DNA of 64,000 nucleotides from Stenotrophomonas hibiscicola ATCC 19867. GTDB taxonomy: Bacteria; Pseudomonadota; Gammaproteobacteria; Xanthomonadales; Xanthomonadaceae. Below are positions 44,644-52,561 of the stretch, one piece after another. The notes under the pieces are model-generated. The model saw only the letters and a list, made by a program, of their open reading frames with translations, was not told the DNA's origin and made no database searches. Within the stretch, counting starts at the first letter, position 1; every line of letters starts with the position of its first letter. The position numbers and the translations under genes were made by a program. The stretch covers positions 62,001 through 126,000 of the forward strand of contig NZ_KB907501.1 in assembly GCF_000382065.1 (NCBI RefSeq). The letters are read 5' to 3'.

Positions 44644-45363
44644 ATGTCGACCAAACGCGTGCTGATCGTTGAAGACGATGCCCACATCGCCGACCTGCTG
44701 CGCATGCACCTGGGCGATGAGGGCTACGACGTGGCCCATGCCGCCAGCGGCGATGCCGGCCTGCGCCTGCTGGAGCAGGAAGGTCCGTGGGATGCATTGG
44801 TGCTGGACGTGATGCTGCCCGGCGTGGATGGCCTGCAGGTCTGCCAGCGTGCACGCGCGATGGCGCGCTATGTGCCGATCATCATCATCAGCGCGCGCGG
44901 CAGCGAAACCCAGCGCATCGTCGGCCTGGAACTGGGCGCGGACGATTATCTGGCAAAGCCCTTCTCGATGCCGGAACTGGTAGCGCGGGTGCGCGCATTG
45001 CTGCGCCGCGCCGAGGCGATGGCGCAGAGCGCACGCATCGATGCCGGCGCGATCGAACTGGGCGGCCTGCAGCTGGATCCGGTCGCGCGCACCGCCTCGG
45101 TGGATGGCAACGCGCTGGAGCTGACCCCGCGCGAGTTCGACCTGCTGCTGTTCTTCGCCCGTCATCCGGACCAGGTGTTCGCGCGCATGGAACTGCTCAA
45201 CCAGGTCTGGGGCTACCAGCACGATGGCTACGAACACACGGTCAACACCCATATCAATCGCCTGCGCAGCAAGATCGAGCCGGACCCGGCCAACCCGCGG
45301 CGGTTGCTGACGGTGTGGGGCCGTGGCTACAAGCTGGTCGATCCGGCCGGGGCGGCGGCATGA
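44644..45363 (+). CDS. OmpR/PhoB-family response regulator
   Basis: 239 residues. Receiver: acidic E10-D11-D12 in VLIVEDDAH, phospho-acceptor in LVLDVMLPGVDG near residue 56, and Lys in YLAKPFSMPE. The C-terminal winged helix (ELTPREFDLLLFFARHPDQV, HTVNTHINRLRSKIE, VWGRGYKL) binds DNA. It overlaps its kinase by ATGA and is divergent from the exported Msr operon, with which it shares a dyad-rich control region. An envelope-oxidation response, as with bacterial MsrPQ regulators, is a reasonable but unproven guess. Confidence 0.92.
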   Translation: MSTKRVLIVEDDAHIADLLRMHLGDEGYDVAHAASGDAGLRLLEQEGPWDALVLDVMLPGVDGLQVCQRARAMARYVPIIIISARGSETQRIVGLELGADDYLAKPFSMPELVARVRALLRRAEAMAQSARIDAGAIELGGLQLDPVARTASVDGNALELTPREFDLLLFFARHPDQVFARMELLNQVWGYQHDGYEHTVNTHINRLRSKIEPDPANPRRLLTVWGRGYKLVDPAGAAA

Positions 45364-46829
45364 TCAAGCCGAACCTGTGGCAGAAGCTGGCGGTGGTGAC
45401 CGCTGCGCTGATGCTGGCGTGCTGCATGGCGCTGCTTGCACTGCAGATGCGGGCCAACACCCGCCACGAGCAGGAGGTGGTACAGCGGCTGTCGCTGGGC
45501 CTGGCCGAGCACATTGCCCAGCGCAGCGAGCTGATGGATACCAGCGGCATGCGCGATGCCGCCGTGCGCGCGCTGTTCGGCCAGCTGATGGCGGTCAACC
45601 CCAGCGTCGAGGTCTACCTGCTGGACGACCAGGGCCGCATCCTTGGCCACGATGCGCCCAGTGGGCACCTGGTGCGCACCCGGGTGGACGTGGCGCCGCT
45701 GCGCCGCCTGCTGGCGGGAGCACCGTTGCCGATCCTCGGTGATGATCCGCGCAGCGCCGATGGCCGCAAGGTGTTCAGTGCTGCACCGTTGATCGTGCAG
45801 GGCCGCCAGGCCGGCTATGTGTACGTGGTGCTGGTGGGCGAGCACCGGCAGATGCTGGCCGACGACCTCGCCGCCGGCAGCCAGTGGAACACTACGCTGT
45901 GGTCGGTGGCACTCGTTGGTGGCCTCGGCCTGCTGGCCGGGCTGGTGGCCTTCTACTGGGTGACACGCCCGCTGCGGCGGCTGACCCGGCGCATCCAGGC
46001 CTTCGACATCGATGCACCCACGCGACTGCCGCCGGCGGAGCCGCTGCGCCCGGGTGAGCGCGATGAACTGGTGATCCTCGAACATGCGCATGCGCAGATG
46101 GCGCAACGGTTGGGCGAGCAGTGGCAGCAGCTGCGCCAGCAGGATCTGCAGCGCCGCGAGCTGGTCGCCAACATCTCGCATGACCTGCGTACGCCGTTGT
46201 CGTCGCTGCATGGCTACCTGGAAACACTGGCGTTGAAGGACGCCACGCTGTCGCCGGACGAGCGGCGCCGTTATCTCGGCATCGCGCTGGCACAGAGTGC
46301 CAAGGTCGGCCGGCTGGCACGCGCGCTGTTCGAGCTGGCGCGGCTGGAACATGGCGAAGTGCGCCTGGAGTGGGAAGTGTTCGCGCTGCCGGAACTGCTG
46401 CAGGATGTGCTGCAGAAATTCGAGCTGGCGGCGCAGGCGCGCAACCAGCACCTGCACGCAGAGTTCCCGCCCGGCCTGCCGCTGGTGCGTGCCGATCTGG
46501 GCCTGGTCGAGCGGGTGCTGACCAACCTGCTCGACAACGCGCTGCGGCATGCACCCGAGGGTGGGCAGATCGAGGTGCGCCTGCGCGCAACCGATGACAG
46601 CGTGGAGGTGAGCGTGGCCGACGACGGCCCCGGGGTTGCGCCAGCGCTGCGCACCCAGCTGTTCCAGGCACCGGCTGCGCTGGGGGCACGGCGCGGCGAG
46701 AACGGCGGGCTGGGCCTGCTGATCGTGCAGCGCATCGTGCAGCTGCATGGGCGCAGGATCGAACTGCGTGACAGCGCGAGCGGCGCGTTGTTCGTGTTTG
46801 CCCTGCCACGCGCCGAACCGGCGGCCTAG
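45360..46829 (+). CDS. membrane sensor histidine kinase
   Basis: 489 residues. Two membrane helices (about 9-29 and 182-204) enclose a periplasmic sensor of about 150 residues. A HAMP region follows (VTRPLRRLTRRIQAF), then HisKA with H in NISHDLRTPLSS, and HATPase_c with NLLDNALRHA, DDGPGVAP and a GLGLLIVQ box. It is co-translated with the regulator upstream. Its TAG stop overlaps by CTAG with the stop of the oppositely oriented kinase at 46826, so the two genes share a four-base tail. Confidence 0.92.
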   Translation: MIKPNLWQKLAVVTAALMLACCMALLALQMRANTRHEQEVVQRLSLGLAEHIAQRSELMDTSGMRDAAVRALFGQLMAVNPSVEVYLLDDQGRILGHDAPSGHLVRTRVDVAPLRRLLAGAPLPILGDDPRSADGRKVFSAAPLIVQGRQAGYVYVVLVGEHRQMLADDLAAGSQWNTTLWSVALVGGLGLLAGLVAFYWVTRPLRRLTRRIQAFDIDAPTRLPPAEPLRPGERDELVILEHAHAQMAQRLGEQWQQLRQQDLQRRELVANISHDLRTPLSSLHGYLETLALKDATLSPDERRRYLGIALAQSAKVGRLARALFELARLEHGEVRLEWEVFALPELLQDVLQKFELAAQARNQHLHAEFPPGLPLVRADLGLVERVLTNLLDNALRHAPEGGQIEVRLRATDDSVEVSVADDGPGVAPALRTQLFQAPAALGARRGENGGLGLLIVQRIVQLHGRRIELRDSASGALFVFALPRAEPAA

Positions 46830-48178
46830 CAGGCCGGGTCGCCCGTCACCGCACCGCCGCTTTCCAGCGGCAGTTTCAGGCGGATGCACGCACCTCCCAG
46901 TTCGGAGTCGGTCACTTCAACGTGGCCGCCATGCTTGTCGGCCACCACCTGCACCAGCGCCAGGCCGAGGCCGAAGCCGGGGCTGCCCGGATCCAGCCGC
47001 ACATAGGGTTGCAGTACCTGGCCGCGCAGTTCGGGTGCGATGCCGGGGCCGTCGTCCTCCACCTGCAGGCACAGCCAGCCGTCATTGACGGTGCTGGCAA
47101 TACGGATCTGCCGGCGCGCGTAACGCAGTGCATTGCCGAGCAGGTTGCGCAGTGCCAGCTCCAGCATGTGCCGGTTGACGTTGACCAGGCCCACCGGCGA
47201 CAGCGCCTGCTGCACCGGCACCGGCAGCGGCGCGAACTGGGCGACCACGCCGCGCGCCAGCGCCGCCAGCTGCAGGCGCTGGCGGGTCAGCTGATGGCAG
47301 CGACCCAGTGCGGCGTACTCGACGCCGGCGTCGGTCAGGTGCTGCAGCCGATCCACATCGGTGCGCAGGCCGCCCAGCGCATCGCGCTGCACGTCGTCGA
47401 GTGCGCTGTCTTCCAGCTCGGCCAGGCCGAAACGCATCCGTGCCAATGGCGTGCGGACTTCGTGCGCCACCGCCTGCGCGAGCACCCGCTGGCTTTCCAG
47501 CAGTTGCTGCAGCTGCTCGGCCATGTGGTTGAAGGCATTGGCCAGCGGCCGCACCAGTGCGGTGCCGGCGCGCGGCGCACGCGTGTCCAGCTGGCCGTCG
47601 CGCATCCGCCGCGCCGCCTGGGCCAGCTGCGAGACGTCGCGCCACAGCCGGTAGACCATCACGTACATCGGCAGTGCCACCGCCACCATCAGGATCAGCA
47701 GCAGGATCGCCACGCCGGAGACTTCGCTGTCCTGCCAGCTTTCGTCAGGCAGCGCTTCGTCCAGCGGCCCCAGCATCAGCGCGTAGCCGCTGTCACCGAT
47801 GCGCTGCAGGCTGCGCATGTGCTCCAGGTCGATCTGCACCCGGCCGTTGTTGAATGGCGGTCGCTGGCTGGACTGCAGCGCCTTCACCGCCTCGGCCAAA
47901 GGAACCAGGCGTAGGGCATAGGCGAAATCAGCGTCGAGTTCGCGGGCCAGCGCCGGCCACTGTTCACGCGGGGTTTCGGCGAAGCGATGCTGCAGCAGCG
48001 CGTGCGTGCCGCGCATCTCGGCCTGCAGGCCGGCTTCGGTGCGGTCTTCCAGCAGGGCATCCCAGGCCCACAGGCCCAGCACGATCAGCAACAGATGGGC
48101 GAGCAGGAAGCCGATGCCGTAGCGCAGGAAGTGGAAGGCGTGGCCGCGCATCGCCGACGGCGTGCGCGTCATCCCCAT
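46826..48178 (-). CDS. RstB-like sensor histidine kinase
   Basis: 450 residues. Membrane helices at about 20-42 and 155-177 bracket a periplasmic domain. A HAMP-like linker follows, then HisKA with H in QAVAHEVRTPLARMR and HATPase_c with NLLGNALRYA, DDGPGIAPEL and FGLGLALV. The AHEVRTPLARMRFGLA box and the AYALRLVPL periplasmic stretch resemble the RstB group. The start overlaps the regulator gene by 10 bases. The specific signal is unknown. Confidence 0.9.
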   Translation of the reverse strand: MGMTRTPSAMRGHAFHFLRYGIGFLLAHLLLIVLGLWAWDALLEDRTEAGLQAEMRGTHALLQHRFAETPREQWPALARELDADFAYALRLVPLAEAVKALQSSQRPPFNNGRVQIDLEHMRSLQRIGDSGYALMLGPLDEALPDESWQDSEVSGVAILLLILMVAVALPMYVMVYRLWRDVSQLAQAARRMRDGQLDTRAPRAGTALVRPLANAFNHMAEQLQQLLESQRVLAQAVAHEVRTPLARMRFGLAELEDSALDDVQRDALGGLRTDVDRLQHLTDAGVEYAALGRCHQLTRQRLQLAALARGVVAQFAPLPVPVQQALSPVGLVNVNRHMLELALRNLLGNALRYARRQIRIASTVNDGWLCLQVEDDGPGIAPELRGQVLQPYVRLDPGSPGFGLGLALVQVVADKHGGHVEVTDSELGGACIRLKLPLESGGAVTGDPAC

Positions 48179-48858
48179 GCCGAGCGGCTGAACAGGTAGC
48201 CGCGGCCGCGAACGGTCTTGATCCGTTCTGGCTGCTCCGGGTTGTCGCCCAGCTTGCGGCGCAGGCGCGAGATGCGGGCATCGATCGAGCGGTCCAGGCC
48301 GTCGAAGGCGATCCCGCGCAGGCCGCGCAGCAGCGCATCGCGGTCCAGGATCTGGCCGGCGTTGCTGGCCAGCAGGAACAGCAGGTCGAACTCGGCCGTG
48401 GTGAGCTCCAGCAGGCCGCCCTGCAGGTGTACGTTGCGGGTGGAAGGGTCGATGTTCAGCTCGCCGAAGCGCAGGCTGCCGTCACGTGGCTCGACCCGGC
48501 GATGGCGGCGCAGGTGGGCACGCAGCCGGGCCAGCAGCACCCTCGGTTCGATCGGTTTGCCGATGTAATCGTCGGCCCCCAGTTCCAGGCCCAGCACCTG
48601 GTCGATGTTGTCGGTGCGGGCGGTCAGCACGCAGATGATGCCGTCATAGTGGGGCCGGATCTGCCGACACACTTCGAAACCATCCTGGTCGGGCAGGCCG
48701 ACATCGAGCAGGACCAGCGCCGGCTTTTCCGCCAGGATCCGGGCCACTGCCCGCTCGCCGCTGCGTTCATGGGCGACCTGGTAGCCATGCCGCTGCAGGT
48801 AGTCACTGACCATCGTTCCCAGGCGGGCATCGTCTTCGACCAGTACGATATCCAGCAT
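48169..48858 (-). CDS. RstA-like OmpR-family response regulator
   Basis: 229 residues. Receiver: VLVEDDARLG, phospho-Asp in LVLLDVGLPDQDG, Lys in DYIGKPIEPR. The winged helix includes ELTTAEFDLLFLLASNAGQI and RSIDARISRLRRKLGD. The LPDQDGFEVCRQIRP stretch is typical of the RstA branch. It is first in an operon with the RstB-like kinase, which overlaps it by 10 bases. ATG 48858 is preceded by AAGG. Its targets are not in evidence. Confidence 0.9.
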   Translation of the reverse strand: MLDIVLVEDDARLGTMVSDYLQRHGYQVAHERSGERAVARILAEKPALVLLDVGLPDQDGFEVCRQIRPHYDGIICVLTARTDNIDQVLGLELGADDYIGKPIEPRVLLARLRAHLRRHRRVEPRDGSLRFGELNIDPSTRNVHLQGGLLELTTAEFDLLFLLASNAGQILDRDALLRGLRGIAFDGLDRSIDARISRLRRKLGDNPEQPERIKTVRGRGYLFSRSAWG

Positions 48859-49205
48859 TTCCAAGGCCTCCGTGGACGCAAACGTACCGCCACGGCACGA
48901 GCGCGGCGATGCTATCCCAGCCTGCGGGCCGCCCGGGTCCAGCGGGTGGGCGCCATTCAGCCGGGGTTGCTGGCGCTGGGGCCGCACTCCAGGCCTGGCA
49001 ACAGCTTGGCGTTGAGCATAGCCTGAGGTTGTTACAAAGCGTTACCTTCGTGATACGTCTGGTGACCATCGCTGACAGCAACGCGACTGACGCGGGGCCG
49101 TCAGGGCGCAGAGCATGGAGTCTCCTCCGCTCCGCGTGCCGTTCCCATGTCGCCCGCCCTCTACCTGCTGAACCCGTCCCGCCGCTGCCGCTGCAGAGGT
49201 GCCCG
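48859..49205. other. divergent intergenic region of 347 bp
   Basis: This separates the RstA-like regulator from the asparagine-synthetase homologue. TTGTTACAAAGCGTTACCTTC around 49028-49048 is AT-richer than its surroundings and contains GTTAC repeated 11 bases apart (GTTACAAAGCGTTAC); it may be a regulator site. The reading frame of the downstream gene is open through much of the region but shows no homology. I see no other gene. Confidence 0.4.
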
Positions 49206-51107
49206 ATGAGTGGCGTGGTCGGGGCCTGGCTGCCACCTGCCGAGGACGAACACCTGCTGCAGCGCCTGGCACCGATGCTGCGCGCCCTGCAGCAGCGCGG
49301 CCGGGGCCGCATTGGCTACTGGACCGACGCCGGGGCCGGCCTGGCACTGGGCCACTGCCGGGCGCCCACCGATACGCCGTTACAGCCGCTGAGCTCGGAC
49401 TGCGGTCGCTACGTGCTGTGCCTGGACGGCCGCCTGTACAACCGCAGTGACCTGCAGGCGCAGCTGCGCGACCTGCCACGCAGTTGCAGCGATGCGCGGC
49501 TGCTGCTGCAGGCGATCGTCGAATGGGGCGTGGAGCGGGCGCTGTCGCGCATCGAGGGCGCGTTCGGTTTCAGTGTGTGGGACCGGGAGGCGCGCGAACT
49601 GTGGCTGGCCCGCGACCGGGTCGGCGAGCGGCCGCTGTACTACGGTTGGTACCAGGGCCAGTTCCTGTTTGCCTCGGAGTTGAAGGCGCTTCAGGCCTTC
49701 GCCGGATTTGCCCCTGGCATCGACCAGGATGCGCTGAGCCTGCTGCTGCGCCATGACTATGTGCCGGCACCACACACCATCTACCGCGGTATCCACAAGC
49801 TGGTGGCCGGCGCGATGCTGCGCATCGATCTGAATGACCATGCGGCTGGCGGTTCCAGCCAGGCCGCCCAGGGCGGCTCACGCTACTGGTGCGCACGCGA
49901 TGCGATGCACAGCGCACTGCAGGAATCCCTGCAGCCGGCACCCAGCCTGGAACAGGCTACCGACCAGCTGGAGACGGTACTGCAGAAGGCCATTGCCGCA
50001 CGCATGCATTCGCCACTGGCCTGCGGCGCGTTCCTGTCCGGTGGCACCGACTCGTCGCTGGTGACCGCGATGATGCAGGCGCAGTCGACCCTCCCGATCG
50101 AGGCATGGACGGTCGGTTTCGATGATCCCGGCCATGATGAGAGCGACTGGGCCTCGCAGGTCGCGCGGCATCTCGGCGTGCAGCACCACCTGCACCGGAT
50201 GGACGCGCGCCAGGGACTGGACCTGCTTCAGCGGCTGCCGCAGGTCTGGTGCGAGCCGTTCGCCGACGCCTCGCAGCTGCCGACGTTGCTGGCCAGTGAA
50301 CTGCTGGGGGCGCGCAAGCCGGTCGCGCTGACCGGTGACGGCGGCGATGAGCTGTTCTTCGGTCACCCCAGCTACGGCCGCGCGCTGCGCAATGCACGCC
50401 TGTGCGGCGGCCTGCCGGACTGGGTGCGTGACCTGGCACGGCGCAGCGGCAACCGGATGAACGTGGAGCGAGGCCGCCTCGGCGGCTGGCGTGCGCTGGT
50501 GGCGGAAGTCGCCGCCAACGACGTGGAAGGCCACTACCTGCAGCGCGTGACGCGCTGGCGGCAGCCGGCGCAGGTGGTGCTGGGTGCACGCGAGCCGATG
50601 ACGATCTTCCAGCAGCAGGACACCGCGCTGCCGGCCGAGGCGCGCATCCAGCTGCTGGATTTCCGCATGGACCTGGCCGAGGGCATCCTTGCCAAGGTTG
50701 ATCGCGCGGGCATGGCGGCGGGCGTTGAAACCCGTGCGCCATTGCTGGACATGGAGGTGGTGCGCCTGGCCTGGCGCCTGCCGCAGCACCTGAAGTACCA
50801 CGATGGCGAACACAAACTCATTCTGAAGAATCTGTTGGCACGCTACCTGCCCGAGCCGCTGGTGTACCGTCCCAAGCGTGGCTTTGGCCCGCCCATGGCG
50901 CGCTGGCTGGCCGGTCCGTTGCGCGATTGGGCGGAGGCGCTGCTGGACCCGCAGCTGCTTCGCAACCAGGGCTGCTTCGATGCGGCACGCGTGCGCGGCA
51001 TCTGGGAAGCGTTCCTGCGCGGCGAGCGCAAGTGGCACACGCACCTGTGGAACGTGCTGATGTTCCAGGCGTGGCACCAGCATTGGCATGGTGGTCGCGG
51101 GCGCTGA
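49206..51107 (+). CDS. asparagine synthetase-like protein without the glutaminase cysteine
   Basis: 633 residues, the length of AsnB-type enzymes. Canonical AsnB begins MCGI, where Cys after Met is the glutaminase nucleophile. Here the start reads MSGVVGAW, codon AGT for serine. Other glutaminase residues also differ: QRGRGRIGYW for the usual RGPD, LGHCRAP for LGHRRL, and DGRLYNRSDL for NGEIYN. The synthetase domain looks intact, with the PP-loop FLSGGTDSSLV near residue 277 and ALTGDGGDELFFGH. It probably adenylates a carboxylate and accepts ammonia or another amine directly. AGAGGTG lies five bases before ATG 49206, which supports the start. Confidence 0.88.
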   Translation: MSGVVGAWLPPAEDEHLLQRLAPMLRALQQRGRGRIGYWTDAGAGLALGHCRAPTDTPLQPLSSDCGRYVLCLDGRLYNRSDLQAQLRDLPRSCSDARLLLQAIVEWGVERALSRIEGAFGFSVWDREARELWLARDRVGERPLYYGWYQGQFLFASELKALQAFAGFAPGIDQDALSLLLRHDYVPAPHTIYRGIHKLVAGAMLRIDLNDHAAGGSSQAAQGGSRYWCARDAMHSALQESLQPAPSLEQATDQLETVLQKAIAARMHSPLACGAFLSGGTDSSLVTAMMQAQSTLPIEAWTVGFDDPGHDESDWASQVARHLGVQHHLHRMDARQGLDLLQRLPQVWCEPFADASQLPTLLASELLGARKPVALTGDGGDELFFGHPSYGRALRNARLCGGLPDWVRDLARRSGNRMNVERGRLGGWRALVAEVAANDVEGHYLQRVTRWRQPAQVVLGAREPMTIFQQQDTALPAEARIQLLDFRMDLAEGILAKVDRAGMAAGVETRAPLLDMEVVRLAWRLPQHLKYHDGEHKLILKNLLARYLPEPLVYRPKRGFGPPMARWLAGPLRDWAEALLDPQLLRNQGCFDAARVRGIWEAFLRGERKWHTHLWNVLMFQAWHQHWHGGRGR

Positions 51108-51133
51108 GGTTCCTTCGCGGGTTGTCCTGCGCG

Positions 51134-51231
51134 GCGCAGGGCGGAGGCCCTTGCGTACGAATGTCCTCCGGCGCCGGCCGTTGGCCGTCACCTCCCCCTT
51201 TACTTCGTACGCAAGGGCATCCGCTCTGCGT
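51134..51231 (-). repeat. variable-stem element, family 2, copy F
   Basis: Outer arms 51134-51161 and 51204-51231 pair at 27 of 28 positions counting wobble. The core 51162-51203 is 42 nt and, read on the minus strand, matches the core of copy G at 39 of 42 positions. The outer arms of F and G are unrelated in sequence. The core reads GTAAAGGGGGAGGTGACGG at its start, containing GGAGGTGA, a perfect match to the anti-Shine-Dalgarno of 16S rRNA. Confidence 0.8.
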
Positions 51232-51300
51232 TCGGAGTTCGTCGGCGCCTCGTTGAAAGGCGCCACGAGCGCTGCGCTTTACCTGCCGTAAGCCGAGCCT

Positions 51301-51398
51301 CGTCGGGGCGGGCGGGGGGCTGGGCAAAGTAAAGGAGGAGGTGGCGGCCAACGGCCGGCGCCGGGGGACATTTGCCCAGGCCCCTGCCTGTCCCGGCG
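51301..51398 (+). repeat. variable-stem element, family 2, copy G
   Basis: Outer arms 51301-51328 and 51371-51398 pair with one mismatch and several wobbles. The core 51329-51370 is 42 nt, begins GTAAAGGAGGAGGTGGCGG and ends GCCGGGGGACA. It lies in opposite orientation to copy F, 70 bp away, in the 434-bp gap between the asparagine-synthetase and phasin genes. That gap otherwise holds only the phasin terminator. Confidence 0.8.
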
Positions 51399-51458
51399 GG
51401 GCCCCTCAGTTCGCAGAGACATCGGACGAAGACGCACTCCGGAATCCGGACGCCAGGC

Positions 51459-51495
51459 AAAAAAAGACCCGGCAGAGGGAGGGATCTGCCGGGTC
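51459..51495 (-). terminator. intrinsic terminator of the phasin gene
   Basis: On the minus strand GACCCGGCAGA pairs with TCTGCCGGGTC around a pyrimidine-rich loop, followed by seven U. It lies about 46 bases after the phasin stop. Confidence 0.92.
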
Positions 51496-51541
51496 CGGAT
51501 TGCATGGGGGGAGGGACCCACGCAATGAGCGTTGCGTCGCG

Positions 51542-51898
51542 TCAGTGGTTGCTCGCGTCCGCCGTTGATTCGTTGTAACCCTGCACCAGTTCGGACCACG
51601 CCTTGCTGGCCACCAGGCCGAGACCGACCACGTCCTGCTGGGCCTGGCCCAGCCGCTGCAGGTTGTCCTGCCACAGCTGTGCGCCCTTGTTGAGCATCCC
51701 GGCCGCGTCGTCGCTGCGGGCCAGTTCGCCCAGCCAGCCGCCGGTCGCGGTCAGGTTGCGCTCCATCACCTTCAACTGCACGCCGAACATGCTTTCCGCG
51801 TTCTCCAACGCCAATCGGTTTGCGCGCGTTGCGGCGGCGGCGAACTGGCGGGTGGCATCACTGAAGCGATCGCTGAAGGCGGCAGCCATAGGGGGCAT
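51542..51898 (-). CDS. phasin family protein
   Basis: 118 residues. The whole protein is amphipathic helix: FSDRFSDATRQFAAAATRAN, LALENAESMFGVQLKVMERN, then DNLQRLGQAQQDVVGLGLVA. This is the phasin pattern of proteins coating polyhydroxyalkanoate granules or acting as small stress-related helices. No PHA synthase is in the window. Two starts are possible, ATG 51898 or 51889, both without a strong Shine-Dalgarno. It is monocistronic with a strong terminator. Confidence 0.8.
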   Translation of the reverse strand: MPPMAAAFSDRFSDATRQFAAAATRANRLALENAESMFGVQLKVMERNLTATGGWLGELARSDDAAGMLNKGAQLWQDNLQRLGQAQQDVVGLGLVASKAWSELVQGYNESTADASNH

Positions 51899-52007
51899 CA
51901 GGGAGTGGCTTGATGCATTGCAGCATACGCCGTTGATGCGGCAATGCAACAAAAATAACCAAGGCGCTCAGGGCGCCTTTGAAAAGCCTTTCAGATCAAT
52001 GGGTTGA

Positions 52008-52370
52008 TCAGGCCGTCGGGCCGCGGTAGCGACAGCCGGAGGTGCAGGTTTCGTGCACGGTGATCTCGCTCAGCGCCGGCAGGCTGGGCTTGAGTTCGTT
52101 CCAGATCCACACCGCCAGGTTCTCGCTGGTCGGGTTCTCCAGGCCGGGGATGTCGTTGAGGTAGTGATGGTCCAGGCGGTCATAGATCGGCTGGAAAGCC
52201 GCCTTCACGTCGCCGAAGTCCATGATCCAGCCGGTCTGCGCGCCGGGCTCGCCCTCGACCTTCAGTTCCACCCGGAACGAGTGGCCATGCAGGCGCGCGC
52301 ACTTGTGCCCCGGCGGCACGTTGGGGAGGCGGTGCGCCGCCTCGAGCATGAAGACTTTGAAGATTTCCAT
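52008..52370 (-). CDS. queD: 6-carboxytetrahydropterin synthase
   Basis: 120 residues. The zinc ligands are in [15 protein letters not shown] and [11 protein letters not shown], and the catalytic Cys is in [13 protein letters not shown]. The later [13 protein letters not shown] completes the family end. QueD converts dihydroneopterin triphosphate to 6-carboxy-tetrahydropterin, the second step of queuosine synthesis. GGAAATC precedes the ATG. It is read alone; no other queuosine genes are nearby. Confidence 0.93.
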   Translation of the reverse strand: MEIFKVFMLEAAHRLPNVPPGHKCARLHGHSFRVELKVEGEPGAQTGWIMDFGDVKAAFQPIYDRLDHHYLNDIPGLENPTSENLAVWIWNELKPSLPALSEITVHETCTSGCRYRGPTA

Positions 52371-52441
52371 GGCGCGATTGTACGCCGCAGGTGGCCGGCC
52401 ATCCTGAGCGGTTGTTGGACTTTCGTGAGGTAATTCTTTCC

Positions 52442-52490
52442 ATCCGGATGAAGAGATGATAGTTTCTCTTATATCCGTATGAAGAGATGT
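52442..52490. promoter_or_regulatory. repeated AAGAGA motif upstream of the TonB receptor gene
   Basis: ATCCGGATGAAGAGATGA (52442-52459) and ATCCGTATGAAGAGATGT (52473-52490) are near-identical, 31 bp apart. Between them TCTCTT and ATATCCG form an inverted partner of the first copy (CGGAT-AAGAGA/TCTCTT-ATCCG). It could be an operator array or a structured leader, and is strongly AT-rich for this genome. Confidence 0.55.
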
Positions 52491-52561
52491 TATTGGCCGG
52501 GCCCCGGCCAGGCATGGACTACTGCGGAACTACGTCGCCCTTTCCACCTCCCCACATCGTC

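Noticed and set aside
51459..51495. Terminator assigned to the asparagine-synthetase homologue
   Set aside because: The U-run is on the minus strand, so it serves the phasin gene.
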